Program-made: the position numbers and the translations under genes
Assembly (NCBI GenBank): GCA_014058105.1
Contig: JACGCM010000310.1
Coordinates: 248,001 to 312,000, forward strand
From: Kingdonia uniflora
Taxonomy: Eukaryota > Streptophyta > Magnoliopsida > Ranunculales > Circaeasteraceae
Reading direction: 5' to 3'
DNA length: 64,000 nt
Part shown: one piece after another, positions 36,196-47,445 of the stretch
How the letters are laid out: each line of letters starts with the position of its first letter
Position numbering within the stretch: the stretch's first letter is position 1
The notes under the pieces: model-generated
Database searches by the model: none
What the model saw: only the letters and a program-made list of their open reading frames with translations
What the model was told of the DNA's origin: nothing

Positions 36196-37250
36196 TGGAC
36201 CGATATACTTGGGTACCAGGCCTTGGTGTACTCTATGATATTGAGGTGAGATTTCCTGATCATAACAAGGTCTCCCACTTGGAAAGGATCTGGTCTTCTC
36301 TTTTGATCTGCCTACTTCTTCATTCTAGCGGACGCTTTTTCCAAATAGGCCCGAGTAATATCAATATTTTTCTGCCATTCCCATGCAAACTGGTAGGCTC
36401 TCGGAATGCTTCCTTTATACCCGGAGACCACCGTGAGCGGTGTGAGGGGTTATTGTCCCAAAAGTATCTCAGAGGGACTCTTGTTGGTGGTGGAACTCTT
36501 ATTTAGATTAAAGTAATACTGCGCTACATCCAGGAGTTCAGCCCAATTCTTCTTGTTTGCCTTGACGAAGTGCTGGAGGTACTCTTCCAATATTGCATTG
36601 AAATGTTCGGTCTGACCATCTGATTGCGGATGGTTACTGGTAGAGAAGTTAAGAGTAGATCCCAGTAATCTGAATACTTCCCTCCAAAACTTCCCAGTAA
36701 ATCTCGGATCTCTATCGCTGACAATGTCATGTGGCACGCCCCAGTACTTAATAATGTGTTTCACAAAGAGATGTGCCATTTTATCTGCCGTACAAACAAT
36801 CTGGGCTAGAATGAATATCGCATACTTAGAGAATCTATCAATGATCACGAGGATGGAATCATATCTTTTAGTCTTACGTAACCCAGAGACAAAGTCCAGA
36901 GAGACACTTTCCCAAGGTCGTGTTGGTACAGGAAGTGGTTCAAGCAATCCCAGTGGCAAGTCCCGATCCACTTTGTCTTGCTGGAAAATGTGACAAGTCC
37001 GCATATAATCCATCACATCGTTTTGATCATTGGGCCAATAGTAACATCTGTGCAGCAAGGATAGTGTTCTCCGCCAATCTGGATGGCCTGCCCAAAGAGT
37101 ATCATGGCACTCCTTTATCAGCTCCCATCATAGTCCTGTGCATCGAGGAACATAAATCCGTTGTCCCTTCGTATATAAAAGACCATCTTCTACCCAAAAT
37201 CGCTTTGTCTTCCCCTATTTTACCAAGTTAATGATGGCTTGGGTCTGAGG
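36196..37250 (-). pseudogene. Integrase core of the chromodomain gypsy element
   Basis: The 202-codon frame 37058-36450 carries the end of the zinc-binding part (HRCYYWPNDQ ... MRTCHIFQQDK), the first catalytic Asp in SLDFVSGLRKT, the second in VSDRDPRFTGKFW, and the Glu in HPQSDGQTEHFN. All three catalytic residues are present. The upstream His residues of the zinc motif lie in a different frame near 37100-37160 (ECHDTLWAGHPDW). Frameshifts and a stop separate the core from neighbouring domains. Confidence 0.88.
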
Positions 37251-38540
37251 ATCCCCTGTCAACCCTTCGTGGATCCTGTCTTGTAGAGTACTGGTAATAT
37301 GCGAGTGAGACTATTCGGCGGCTATAGAGGTGGCCGCTAGTTCATCTTTACGGCTCAATGCATCCGGCACATTGTTCATCCTCCCTGGCTTGTGCTTGAG
37401 CTCTAAATCAAACTTTGCTAGAAACTCTTGCCAACGAGCCTGCTTCAAGGTCAACATCTTCTGGGTAAAGAAATGGCTTGCCACACTGTTATCGGTCTTT
37501 ACCAGAACCTTCATTCCTAACAGATAGTGTCTCCATACTCGTAGACAATGCACAATAGCTAGGAGTTCCTTTTGTTGGGCAGAATACCTCCTCTATGTAT
37601 AATTCAGCTTCCTACTTTCGTATACCACCAGATGTCCCTCTTGTAATAATACTACACCGATAGCAAAATAAGACGTATCGGTATGTACCTCAAACGGCTT
37701 GGTAATATATGGCAAGGCTAAGACTGGATTGCTAATCACCGCATGCTTCAAATCGTCAAAGGCTACTTGACATTTCTCGGACCAAGACCAAGATAAGTCC
37801 TTTTTGGGAAGATCTGTAAGGGGTGTCGCGCGCTTCGAATATTCTTTGATGAACTTACAGTAGTAGTTCACGAGGCCAAGAAAGGAACAAACTTTTGTAA
37901 CCTCTGTAGGAGCTCTCCACTCCATAATAGCGTGAACCTTCCCCATATCCATACGGATCTGTCCTCTACCAATAATGTGTCCAAGAAACATAACTTGTTC
38001 CTGGGCAAACGAGCATTTCTCCAACTTAACATAGAGTTAGTTATGTCGTTGGACTTAGAATACCAGGCATAAATGCCCTCTTCCATATTACGGCTGTATA
38101 TAACAATATCATCCAGATACACCACCACAAACTTGTCGATATATTTCCGAAAGAGCTCATTCATAAGAGAACAGAAAGTTGTAGAAGCGTTGGTCAGGCC
38201 GAATGGCATGACAAGAAATTCATATGCTCCATATCGAGTGGAACAAGTCATCTTCGGTTCATCTTCGACAACAATCCTGACCTGATAGTAACCCAATCTC
38301 AAATCAAGTTTAGAGAAGTACTTCGCAGATGTAAGCTGGTCAAATAAGTTGGCAATGAGCAGTATTGGATACTTGTTCTTCACCGTTACCTTGTTCAGGG
38401 CTCGATAGTCGACACATAATCGCAGGCTTTCATCTTATTTCTTATGAAATAACACTGGGGTACCATATGGCACCTTTGAGGGGCGAATAAAGCCCGATTC
38501 CAATAGTCCATCAAGCTATTTTTGAAGCTTTGCTAGTTCA
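37251..38540 (-). pseudogene. Reverse transcriptase and RNase H of the chromodomain gypsy element
   Basis: RT frames cover 38383-37868 and 38024-37593: [33 protein letters not shown] and the active-site loop [17 protein letters not shown], with both Asp present. [15 protein letters not shown] and [17 protein letters not shown] follow. RNase H is split between VHTDTSYFAIGVVLLQEG (near 37690-37620) and 37553-37311 (GMKVLVKTDNSVASHFF, ALSRKDELAATS). A frameshift at about 38040-38070 breaks RT after the active site, and a stop ends the frame at 37593. Confidence 0.88.
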
Positions 38541-39440
38541 GGTGGACTAATTCTATATGGTCCTTTTGCAGGAGGCTTGGTTTCAGGGACTAACTCAATC
38601 TGATGATTGATAGGCCTTTGGGGAAGTAACACCTTTGGCAGTTCCGTCGGCATCACATCCTTGAACTCGGTAAGCACCCGAGAGACTTCTGTCGGCACGG
38701 TATAGTGAATCTGATCATCTGGCTTTATCCGTAAGGTAGCAAGGTACGTCAACTCCCCTCACTTCAGTCCTTTCTCCAACTGAAGAGCTGATAAGAGTCT
38801 GTTCTCATCATTATAAGTAGACATCTGTAAGATTGAGGGATTATTGCCAAAAATCACCAAGGAATTGACGAACGGTATCGGCACTGCCATGTGGTAGCGG
38901 AGAAAATCCATTCCCAGGATAATCTTGAAATCATCTAATGTCACTGCGAGAAGGTTAACCTTTCCACTTCACTGTCCCATCTTAACTGGAACCAACTTGG
39001 CAACACCATGTATCGACATCGTGGTGGAGTTGACAACTTTCATCCGGTTAGAATCTTTCACCAAATGCAGTCCCAGACGGTTCACTTCTTAAATAGCGAT
39101 AAAGCTATGGGTAGCACCTGTATCAACCACCGCCAAAGTGCTCTGCTCATTAATACTAAGGTCCACATACATGAGTCCCTTCTTAGGCTTAATCTCTGGC
39201 AACTGAGTGGTCACGACATTGAGCAAGTAAAGATAACCCATATGAGTTTCACCGCTATCATTTCCCTGAGTGGTGTTATCGGCTTGGTCCCCTTGCGACG
39301 CCATTAGAGCATTCAGAGCCGTCTTCTGAAGACATTGATAAGCTTTATGATTCCCTCCACACAAAAAATACTGCAAGTTCCCAGGACGCCCTTGAAACCT
39401 GGACGAGGAGGAAGCGCCACCATTGTTACGTGGCATGTGG
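38541..39440 (-). pseudogene. Zinc knuckle, protease and N-terminal RT linker
   Basis: The frame 39436-39089 has a zinc-knuckle remnant, YFLCGGNHKAYQC, in which the first Cys of the CCHC motif is Tyr. It is followed by the protease motif VVDTGATHSFIA with its catalytic Asp. 38944-38759 continues the protease (IILGMDFLRYHM). 38752-38516 is the linker into RT (FKDVMPTELPKVLLPQR, YRISPPELAKLQK). A stop or frameshift separates each piece. Confidence 0.8.
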
Positions 39441-40498
39441 TACTCCCTCCCAGAATTGGAACTCGAGGCACCACCTGTGCTTGCCCCCCCACTCCTACTC
39501 TGGCCCTGACCTTAGTCTCCCCCACTTCTAGCTTGGTATCCTCCATTCTTGCCCTTATTATAATTATTGGAGGATCTTGTTCTTTGTTGCGACTGGGAAC
39601 TAGACTGAAACTAAGCCGGTCGACACTCACCCTGCATAGGGGTGTAGTTGTTGATACGCTCAGCGGAGGCCATTGCAGAGGCCAAATCTTGAACCCGTTG
39701 CTTTTGCAGTTCATTCTGGATCCATGGATTCAGACCTTCCAAGAAACAAAACAACTTATCCTTTTCAGACATGTCGCAGATATCTAGCATCAAGGTTGAG
39801 AACCGCTTCATATACTCACGGATGTCGTCGGTCTACTTTAGTTGCCTTAAACTCCTCCGAGCAATGAACTCAACATTCTTGGGTAAGAACTGATTCTTCA
39901 GCTCTTTCTTCAAGTCATCCCACGTTCCAATAGTACAGTGATTGCTCTGGATCTCAGCATACTTGGTGCGCCACCATAGTTTTGCATCACCGGCGAGGTA
40001 CATGGTTGCTATCGGCACCTTTGCACCTTCGTTATCAGGCCTAACCACATTGAAGTACGTCTTCATATCAAAAAGGAAGTTCTCTACCTCCTTTGCGTCC
40101 CTTGCTCCCTCGTACGCCTTGGGTTCGGGGACCTTGATCCTGGGCCGGTCTATACCGCCACCCAAAGGTGCTAGTTTACCATTTCCAACAACCTTAACTA
40201 GGAGATTTACCTTCGAAGAAAGTTTAGCCACCTGATTCAGAAGAGTAGCCATATTCCCTTCAACCACACCTTCTAACGTAATGAGACGTTCGCCCATATG
40301 GGTCTGATCGTCTGAGAACCCATCCAATCGTTCCTCTAAAGTCGTCACTTGATTGATAATCCCACTTAGAGCTTGCATCTTTTCCTCTAATTGGTCCAAC
40401 CGCGTTTGGGCATTTACGGGCCTGTGATTAACGGGCGGTTCTACAACATGTAGGACAAGGACCAGGGCGGGGTCGGTAGCATCCGGACCCTCCGCCAT
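39441..40498 (-). pseudogene. gag: Gag of the chromodomain gypsy element
   Basis: ATG at 40498, about 42 bp inside the 5' LTR end, opens a 221-codon frame. It contains a coiled-coil-like N-terminus (QTRLDQLEEKMQALSGIINQ) and the Gag core IKVPEPKAYEGARDAKEVEN, MYLAGDAKLWWRTKYAE and FLPKNVEFIARRSLRQL. It stops at 39833 and continues in frame-broken pieces to 39440 (MSEKDKLFCFLEGLNPWIQN). A position typically Asp/Lys-rich follows, then the zinc knuckle. Confidence 0.85.
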
Positions 40499-40527
40499 TG
40501 CAACTGGATCACTTTATACTAAATCAC

Positions 40528-40539
40528 TCTGATACCAAC
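40528..40539 (-). other. Primer-binding site, initiator-Met tRNA type
   Basis: On - the base after the LTR end is G, followed by TTGGTATCAGAGTG. TGGTATCAGAG is the standard initiator-tRNA complement used by many plant LTR elements. Confidence 0.88.
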
Positions 40540-40959
40540 TGACACGGACCAGCTTAAACTCAAGCTTGGCACGTACAACAGTCGAGTCACCTGTCTCAAG
40601 TAAGCCTAATTATTCGTCTCTTTCAATCGTTTATCAACGCAACATCGCAAAGCATCACATAATCTCAAGGCAACACAAACACTGTACAAAGGGTCTTTGA
40701 AAGCATCATTTCATTCATATATTAATAACTATTACAAAGCACTATTACAAGCTTTAAATTCCTTCTTGAATGTATCAGAGTCAAGTCCTCTACATATATT
40801 GCTACTAAGTAAATGGCTAAGTTCTTAAAGGAAACATCAAAATTGGAGACGAAACGTACTCTCCCTTTTTCCTAAGCTAACCTTTACAAAAATAAATGAA
40901 AATTTATACAAAGCTTTCTTACAACCTAAGAATACTATTTACAAAGCCTGGGCATTACA
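40540..40959 (-). repeat. 5' LTR of the chromodomain gypsy element
   Basis: 420 bp, same length and ends as 35348-35767, about 93% identical by hand count. The flanking ATATA at 40960-40964 matches the other side. Confidence 0.93.
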
Positions 40960-40964
40960 ATATA

Positions 40965-41703
40965 TGAGACATTCAATTTTAGCAAACACAAATTAAGAAA
41001 GTAATAACATAAATCTAAACCCTGTTATCATCAGGAGAGTACACAATGTCTCTGTCATCATCTTTGCAGCTCACCACATCTACCTCTTCGTTCCGACTTC
41101 CTTTTCTCTACCTTGTTTATTCACGTTGAAATATATAAGTTATTAAAGAAATCATCTAGAACTTGAAACTGAAATTACAATTCACGAGCATAGTATTTAA
41201 ATCTTGTCATTAGCACTGACATCCACTTACAGGTTCGGTTGTGTTCCTCCTCTTATCCTCCTAGTTAACCGTCCTTATGGTTCTTCAAGCTCCAAAAAAT
41301 TAGGATCTAACGATTGAAAACCAACTAAGGGTTCTAATTAAATCCTTTCAAATCATTTTTTGCCACTGAATAGAATCCCCCACGGTGTATTCCAGGGAAA
41401 GATACAGCGAAAATAGAGTTAAAGTGCTTGCAGTTTAACCCATTTTGCCTCTCTTTTTTGCATACATGCCTTACCCTCGTGAAGCTTAAGTCTCACCAAC
41501 CTCACATAAATGACGTAGGCGTTGAGGTGCATCTCACTTGATTATACATTATCATGGGGCTACTCACATATTGCTCACTTGTGTCCTTTAACTTTATCAT
41601 GTATTATTGGTAATAGGGATGCATATATAAAAATGACATGATTCACCCCTCTTTACCTAGCACCTGTTATCCGAGCAATAGATTCTAGGACCATCTCCGA
41701 GCT
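40965..41703. other. Spacer, no gene seen
   Basis: About 740 bp with no supported coding frame or repeat. A short phrase near 41050-41120 is pyrimidine-rich. Ends where the second copy of the LTR-like repeat begins. Confidence 0.45.
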
Positions 41704-41888
41704 TGTAATAGTGCTCTCTGCACTACACTATAGTAATCATCTATTATGATTTCTCTTTGACATAAGTATATTTTTAAGAAGGCTTGAATTTTATCTTACT
41801 CAATGCTTGAATGTTATTTCTATTATTTTAAAGCATGGGGTTCATAAGCCTTATAAGCCCCATAGTTCTAATTAAAAGGAAGAACGGG

Positions 41889-42920
41889 CAGGGGCGGAAC
41901 TAGTAGAAGACTCACCCAAGCTATAGCCCGAGGTAATTTATTTTTTTTAAATAGTAGTTTCATTTGAAGTTTGAACAAACCTTTCTTCCCCTCTTCCTCT
42001 CTCACACGACACAGGGGCTCTAACTCTCTTCTTCTCTCACACATACCCACCTTTCTTCCTCTTTAATTTCTCACTTGTATCGCGCATGGGAATCCAAGTT
42101 GTTTGAGAGAAGAGAGATTTTGTTGTTTTAGGGTTCCCATTCGATTTCTCCATAAAACCCTAATTTCATTTTTTTGAAATTAGGGGGAAAAATTAGAGTT
42201 CTAGGAGTGACCGAAACCTCCATGTTTGCAACAATGGTCCATTCCCTTTGACCAATTAGAGTCTGATTAGTAATTTGATTTCTTTGGATTATCATCAACT
42301 TAGAATTAAGGTTTTTGAGATGAAGGGGAGAAGAATTTCAGTCAGTCCTCGCCCTTGTTATGGTCGTAGAGTTGTCGTTGCTGCCGCGGAGAAGCAGCCT
42401 GAGGTTATGGGTTTGTGAATAGCGTGAAGAAGCTTATGAGGCGCGAGATATGTTCGAAGAAGTCTCGGGCTTTTAGTATGAGTAATTCTCAAGAAAGGTT
42501 CAGGAATATTGGGTTGCAAGTTTGTGTTTTTGTTTCGCGAATTTAGTTTTTTAATATCTATGTTTCAAGTGTGTTTTATTAGAGAATTTTTGTCATTGCT
42601 ATAGTACTTAAGCAATGTGAACATTTGGTGGGAAGTGCTTCATTTGCTCTTATTTTTTGAATATAGGCTTTTGGGATTAAATGGTTTCTTAAGTGCCAAC
42701 GAAATTAATTTTCGATTAGGTTAAAATTTGTTGTGGAAGTTCTTCTAGTCTTTAGTATAATAGTTGTTTCCATGACACTCCCTTGATATGAATTTTTCAC
42801 CTCTACAAAAAAAAATTAGTAAATATCCCTCTAAAATTAGTAATATACCGAACCCCCATAATATGTTAGCCCCCCCCCCCCCCCCCCAACTCCCAACTTA
42901 GAATCTTAGTTCTGCCCCTG
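41889..42920. mobile_element. TIR element of 1.03 kb carrying a captured host exon
   Basis: Ends are CAGGGGCGGAACTA and its inverted near-copy TAGTTCTGCCCCTG (one mismatch in 14). hAT-like termini of this style are common in plants, but no 8-bp duplication is seen: comparison with the empty copy at 19.73 kb shows the flanks rejoin with no extra bases beyond the ambiguous GC. A run of about 17 C lies at 42870-42887. No transposase coding is seen. The interior holds a captured first exon at 42320-42519. Confidence 0.7.
42320..42519 (+). pseudogene. Captured first exon of a conserved plant gene (probably WD40-like)
   Basis: ATG at 42320 opens MKGRRISVSPRPCYGRRVVV, then AAAEKQPE. After a one-base frame change comes GFVNSVKKLMRREICSKKSR and AFSMSNSQERFRNIGLQ. 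A GT donor follows at 42520, exactly where the coding match ends. From memory this is the N-terminus of a conserved plant protein annotated as transducin/WD40-like; I am sure of the exon-like nature but less of the family name. The upstream 42060-42319 looks like its 5' leader (AGGGTTCCCAT, AAACCCTAATTTC). The frameshift makes it non-functional. Confidence 0.6.
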
Positions 42921-43169
42921 CACACAAGGCTTATGAGTCTGGCGTGTTATTTCTAAAAAAAAAAATTGCATCAAGAGCATAGGGTTTATGAGCCCGACAT
43001 TTAAAAAAAAAAGAAATAAATAGTGCGCGCATAAGGCTTATGTGCCTAGGAACGAAACACAACTTTTATATTTATGCGCCATATGGCAAACTCAAAACTC
43101 AAGCACTAGGCTTGAAATTCAAGCCTAATGCTTGAAATTCAAAGTATTGAATTCAAACATTGAGGCAAC

Positions 43170-44330
43170 TAATAGACACATAATATTTACGTGTGCAACT
43201 CCTTAATTTATATCAAACTTGTCAATTATTAATTAAATGTGATACTAATAGTACTTTTGCTTGTATTTATAGGAATCGGCCATATGATAAAGAAGTCGCA
43301 CATTTTTGTGGTTCTCAACAAAGTAAATGATGTAATACACTCTAGTAGTTGACCATCCATTTGTCAACCAAAAGTCCAATGAAGAGTTTTAAAGAGGCAT
43401 TGATGGAGATTATCAAGCCATATAATTTTGTGCATGGGCTAAGGTATGGAGTAACGGGTTTTAAAGCTCTTATATTTTGTGTATTATGGAAGCCATTGTT
43501 TAGGGGATTTCTCATTTATGTTGATATTTTGTAACCCCTCATATACTTTATAAATAGGAGGGGAATCCCGCCCATGAGAGACACATTGAAGAGTGTAAAT
43601 CATAAGGTCTAAAGCAATAAAGTTTTTGTTCTTCTCTTCTTCTTGTCTTTTACTCTTATTGTAGTAATAGTATTATAGCAATGATCAAAGGGTTGAGTAG
43701 CTAAACCTCTTTGCCAAGGTTAGAGGAAGTTCAATCAAATGTAGCCTTAGTGTAGATTGTGTAGTTTAGTTAAAGTAATTGCATTCTCTTTATCCCGGCA
43801 TAATGCATATTCGTATTCCTTGGTCATGTGCTTGACCATAGCTAGGATTAGGAGGAATAATAAATCTAAGTAATCGTCTTGTTTGACCATAACAAGATAG
43901 GTTAGGAACATGGAGAAGAGAATATAATCCATGCTTATCAACCGGACTATGGTTTAGTAAGTTGGTTTATGGGTAGTTCCCAATCACTAATTATCTTATC
44001 TCATGATGTGTTGCATATACCCGACCAAGGATATGCGATACAGGAATTCGTGAATACTCTAACTAGGTACACTCTCTCAAGGTTATAATGGATGGAGTGG
44101 AATCACGCCTTGGTTTCATCTCCAATCGTATCAACACTTTTTCTAATTTGTATTTTATTTCAATTTCTTCACTTATAAAAACCCAAAACTCATTCTTATT
44201 GGATAAAATTAGTAGCTCGAAACATAATTTCCACCACAAGTCTTTTGGGATACGACCCCTATTTTATTTGTACTCAACGGTATCCCGTGCACTTGCAGGT
44301 CTTTTAAGACGTCAATTTTATAATCGATCA
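43170..44330 (+). repeat. Solo LTR of the Athila-like family
   Basis: It matches 6811-7936 end to end (TAATAGACACATAATATTTA ... ATAATCGATCA), with no internal region beside it. Flanking 5-mers are GCAAC (43165-43169) and GTAAC (44331-44335), a target duplication with one change. The related sequence at 19.96 kb has a single GTAAC and no insertion. Solo LTRs arise by recombination between the two LTRs of one element. Confidence 0.93.
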
Positions 44331-44436
44331 GTAACTTTTGGAGCCTCAAACTTGAATAATCATACGTGGCATGTGTTTTTTCAAGTATTAAGGCAACTAC
44401 TAGAGATGCTCTAATAAGCTCTAGTTAGGTGTGCGT

Positions 44437-45646
44437 AGTTGATTGTGTTCTTCTGTGACTTTTATATTAGTATTTGATGGGTGGTTGATTTTATCATTGA
44501 TTGGAAAAACTTAGCTGCCGAAACCTTACCATGGAAGACCATTGATAGCGTTTTCCACATTTATATGAATGTGTTACGATCCTGCATTATAGATAAAATA
44601 AAGAATACTCATGATTAGTATCTTGTTAGCACTGTTAAGGTGATAGGCTTGAGTGTTTGTTTGATTAATATGTTTGGTAGGATACCAAGAATTCAAAAGG
44701 CGGGACATTGTTTAATATGCATTAAAATGAAAAAATCAGGGATGTAAAGCATTTTCAATATCCTTGATTGAAGTAACAAAGAGTTTACCTTCGATTCCGA
44801 ACATGTATTTATGCGTGCATTTCATATCTTTTTGTGATATTCTGGATTATTACTTGGAGCAATATGTATTCTTTTATGGGGGTTTTTTTTCCACCTTCAT
44901 CCTTGTCTGGTTATCAGTCTTAATAAGACTTTACTCTTCGATGATTTTATCGCTAGGTAAACGCACGTACGAACATGAATGGACACATTCAATCAACTTT
45001 TTCTAGGACCAATGCTTTGGAAATGAAAGAAAATGTTGTAGCTTTGGTAAATCTAACCGTTTTGTAGGAAATGATGCTCAATAATAATTTTTGATAAATT
45101 TGATATATTCTTAAGTTGATCTCTTAATACGATACCAACTAAAATCTTAGTTAGAGAAAAAAAAATGAAAGCAATCCTTGTCACTGAATATCATATCATA
45201 TGAAGTGATTCTTTATTTCGTATAAAAGTTTAGTCAAAGTAAATTCTTCACTACACATTGATATTGATTGTAAACAAACTTTGCAAATAACTTGTTATTG
45301 AAAAATAGTTTCTTGATGTGGTGTTTCTTTATCGTGCTTATCATCTCATTGTTTTGTTGCTGCTACTGTGCTAGCAAGTGCAACTTATTGTATCAGAGAT
45401 ATCAATAAAAATCGCAGGTAACCAATGGAAGTTTATTTAGTGAGTTGAGTAAACATTCTAACATTCAGGGTTAATTATTCTCTTTTTGGTTTATGTTCTT
45501 GCAGGAAGATGGATGAAGCATATCATTAAGCAACTTTTTCATGCATTCACTTCAATAACCATCCCGTACTAACACTAAAATAGCTATTCCATACATTGAA
45601 TTCTACAGGTTTTAATTCTATAAGTGCTTTTGCTAATTTTCTAATA
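44437..45646. other. 1.2 kb without a recognised gene
   Basis: AT-rich sequence. The frame 44764-45006 on + is hydrophobic and shows no family features. No TIRs or LTR ends were noticed. Confidence 0.45.
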
Positions 45647-45654
45647 GGAGTGTG

Positions 45655-45924
45655 CAGGCTCGGCCCAAGTACCGCTAAGGCCCTGTGCAAAAATACAAAA
45701 AGGGCCTAAAATTTTTTTGCTTTCTTAGGGGATTGAGCACTTGACCTCTTACTCAAGAGACAAAACAACAACCAACTAAGCTAGGACTTCATCATATATA
45801 TTAGTTACAAGGAATTTTTTATTTTTTTTTTCTAACCCTAGGCAATTTTTTATTTTCTGTTGGGCCCTTTTATTCTTGGGCCCTATGCGGTCGCCCACCT
45901 CGCACACCCTCAGGGCCGGCTCTG
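45655..45924. mobile_element. hAT-type MITE, 270 bp, with perfect 8-bp target duplication
   Basis: Ends are CAGGCTCGGCCC and, inverted, CAGAGCCGGCCCTG. The 8-bp direct repeat GGAGTGTG lies at 45647-45654 and 45925-45932. This combination (CAG...CTG ends, GC-rich TIR, 8-bp duplication) is that of non-autonomous hAT elements. No coding. Confidence 0.92.
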
Positions 45925-45932
45925 GGAGTGTG

Positions 45933-47440
45933 GCTAAGTACATAAAAAAAAATGATGACTCGAGATGATGGAAAACAAGAGACAAAGAGCAATATGTGTC
46001 TGTGTCTTTTATGGAAGGACGAAGATTGACTTGTTATCTTAAATAATACATTCCAAGCGTAATGAGTTATATTACTATTTTGGTTGCTACAGATTTAATA
46101 TTTATTATTAACCGAAGCCATGTTAGATCATGTAATGAAGCTTCATAATGTATGTGTCACAATGTTTGTATCTCTTAAGCATTATGTCCTCAAGTCATCA
46201 TTCTTGTGACAAAACATGTACTCTGCTGCCTTGCCTTGCCTTGATGCTTTGACGAATGAGCCTGTTTCATAATTTTTTTTGTTTCTTTGGAGTACGATGG
46301 TTCTCTTTGTTTTGAAAGTCTGATTAAGGCTCAGCTTGCTCTCTCGAAAATACCTCTGGAAATTTAGGATTTTTTTTAATTTCATAAATCCAGTCTCTGC
46401 CAACAATTGGATTATTGGACAAACACGCGGAGAGATGAGACGTCTTATAGAAGAAGAAAAAAAAAATCTTTAACTTTTGGTAAAAAAATTGAAATTTTTA
46501 CAAACTCTCATCTCATCAAGTTTCCACTAAGGAGCTTCAATAGAGTTTCACTCTAATTAGTTTCTCTCAAGCTTTCTAAAAGCTTCAGTGGAGTCTCTTT
46601 CTCACTAGATTTTCACTCACATTCAACCCTCCCTTCAAGAGTTAAGTACATCAATGTTTTTACAATGTTCAAGTGTTACATGAGATTCCCAAATAAGAAC
46701 TATTTATACAAAATAAAGGTAGATAGGTGATAATGCGTACGTCGAGGCAAGATGAAGAGAAGAGATACCTCAATCCCCCAAGGAGAGTAAATGACTAAAA
46801 GCTCAAAACAAGAAGAAATGAATCTAGAAATTTCGGGTGCCCCAAATTTGGATTTCGGATACCCCAATCTCAACACAAGCGAATCTGTAATTTCAGGAAC
46901 AAGTTTCGGGAGCCCAAAAATTTCATTACATACCAACTATAATTTCGGGTTCCCCAATTCGGGCACCCCAAATTTCATTTCCATTTTCTTCTTCTTTTCT
47001 CTTCCTTTTTTCTTCTTCTTCCTCAATGGCATATGCAAATCGGAAACACCGATTTCAACACCTAACAAACTGTTATATAATCACTTTATAAATCTAAGTT
47101 AAATATGTGTTAACCATTTTTGCGCCTAAATCTTTGTTCATCTCAGACCACTACAAAAACAATACAGAAAGACATGAGAAATTACTTGGAAGATGCACTT
47201 TTTTCAGAGTTCAATATTTTAGCCCTAGAGCATGCATTATGCTATTGATGCCACGAGGGCTATATGCAGACACTTGAAAACTAGTTTGGATATCAAAACA
47301 TGTGTTGTTAGCAGGTTTCTTCACCTTCGCAAATGAAAATATTGCTCAATTAATGAGTCTCTCAATGTTGCACAGGGATGAAGCACATTTCGCCTACTTT
47401 CTATAATGCTTAATCCCCCCCACATATTGACATACATACA
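45933..47440. other. 1.5 kb without a recognised gene
   Basis: No coding frame with family features. It holds the short imperfect repeat described for 46805-46980 and pyrimidine-rich stretches near 46985-47025. Confidence 0.45.
46805..46980. repeat. Imperfect repetition of an ATTTCGGGTGCCCCAA-type motif
   Basis: Variants of (A)ATTTCGG(G)TNCCCCAA occur near 46826, 46850, 46880-46915, 46943 and 46955. In one + frame they give a quasi-repeat of ISGAPNLDFGYPNL-like residues. Spacing is irregular, so this is not a simple tandem array. Confidence 0.6.
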
Positions 47441-47445
47441 CTAAA

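Larger units (their letters stand above)
35348..40959 (-). mobile_element. Full-length chromodomain Ty3/gypsy element (5.6 kb)
   Basis: 420-bp LTRs flank gag, protease, RT, RNase H, integrase and a C-terminal chromodomain, all on -. A perfect 5-bp target duplication ATATA lies at 35343-35347 and 40960-40964. The primer site next to the 5' LTR on - is TTGGTATCAGAG, complementary to initiator Met tRNA. A polypurine-like GTGGGAGAGAG precedes the 3' LTR. Short LTRs, small size and the chromodomain point to a Galadriel- or Reina-type chromovirus. By my hand count the LTRs differ at about 29-30 of 420 positions, so the insertion is not recent. Coding frames have stops and frameshifts. Confidence 0.92.
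41704..44436 (-). repeat. LTR-like dispersed repeat, copy 2, split by two insertions
   Basis: Three pieces, 41704-41888, 42921-43169 and 44331-44436, together align with the uninterrupted copy at 19506-20072. Examples are AAAGCATGGGGT near 41830, AAGCACTAGGCTTGAAATTC near 43103 and CTTTTGGAGC near 44335. The first interruption is a TIR element with a captured exon, the second a solo Athila-like LTR. Confidence 0.85.

Noticed and set aside
39335..39787. 150-codon + strand frame
   Set aside because: Antisense to the gag/zinc-knuckle region of the chromodomain gypsy element; no family features.
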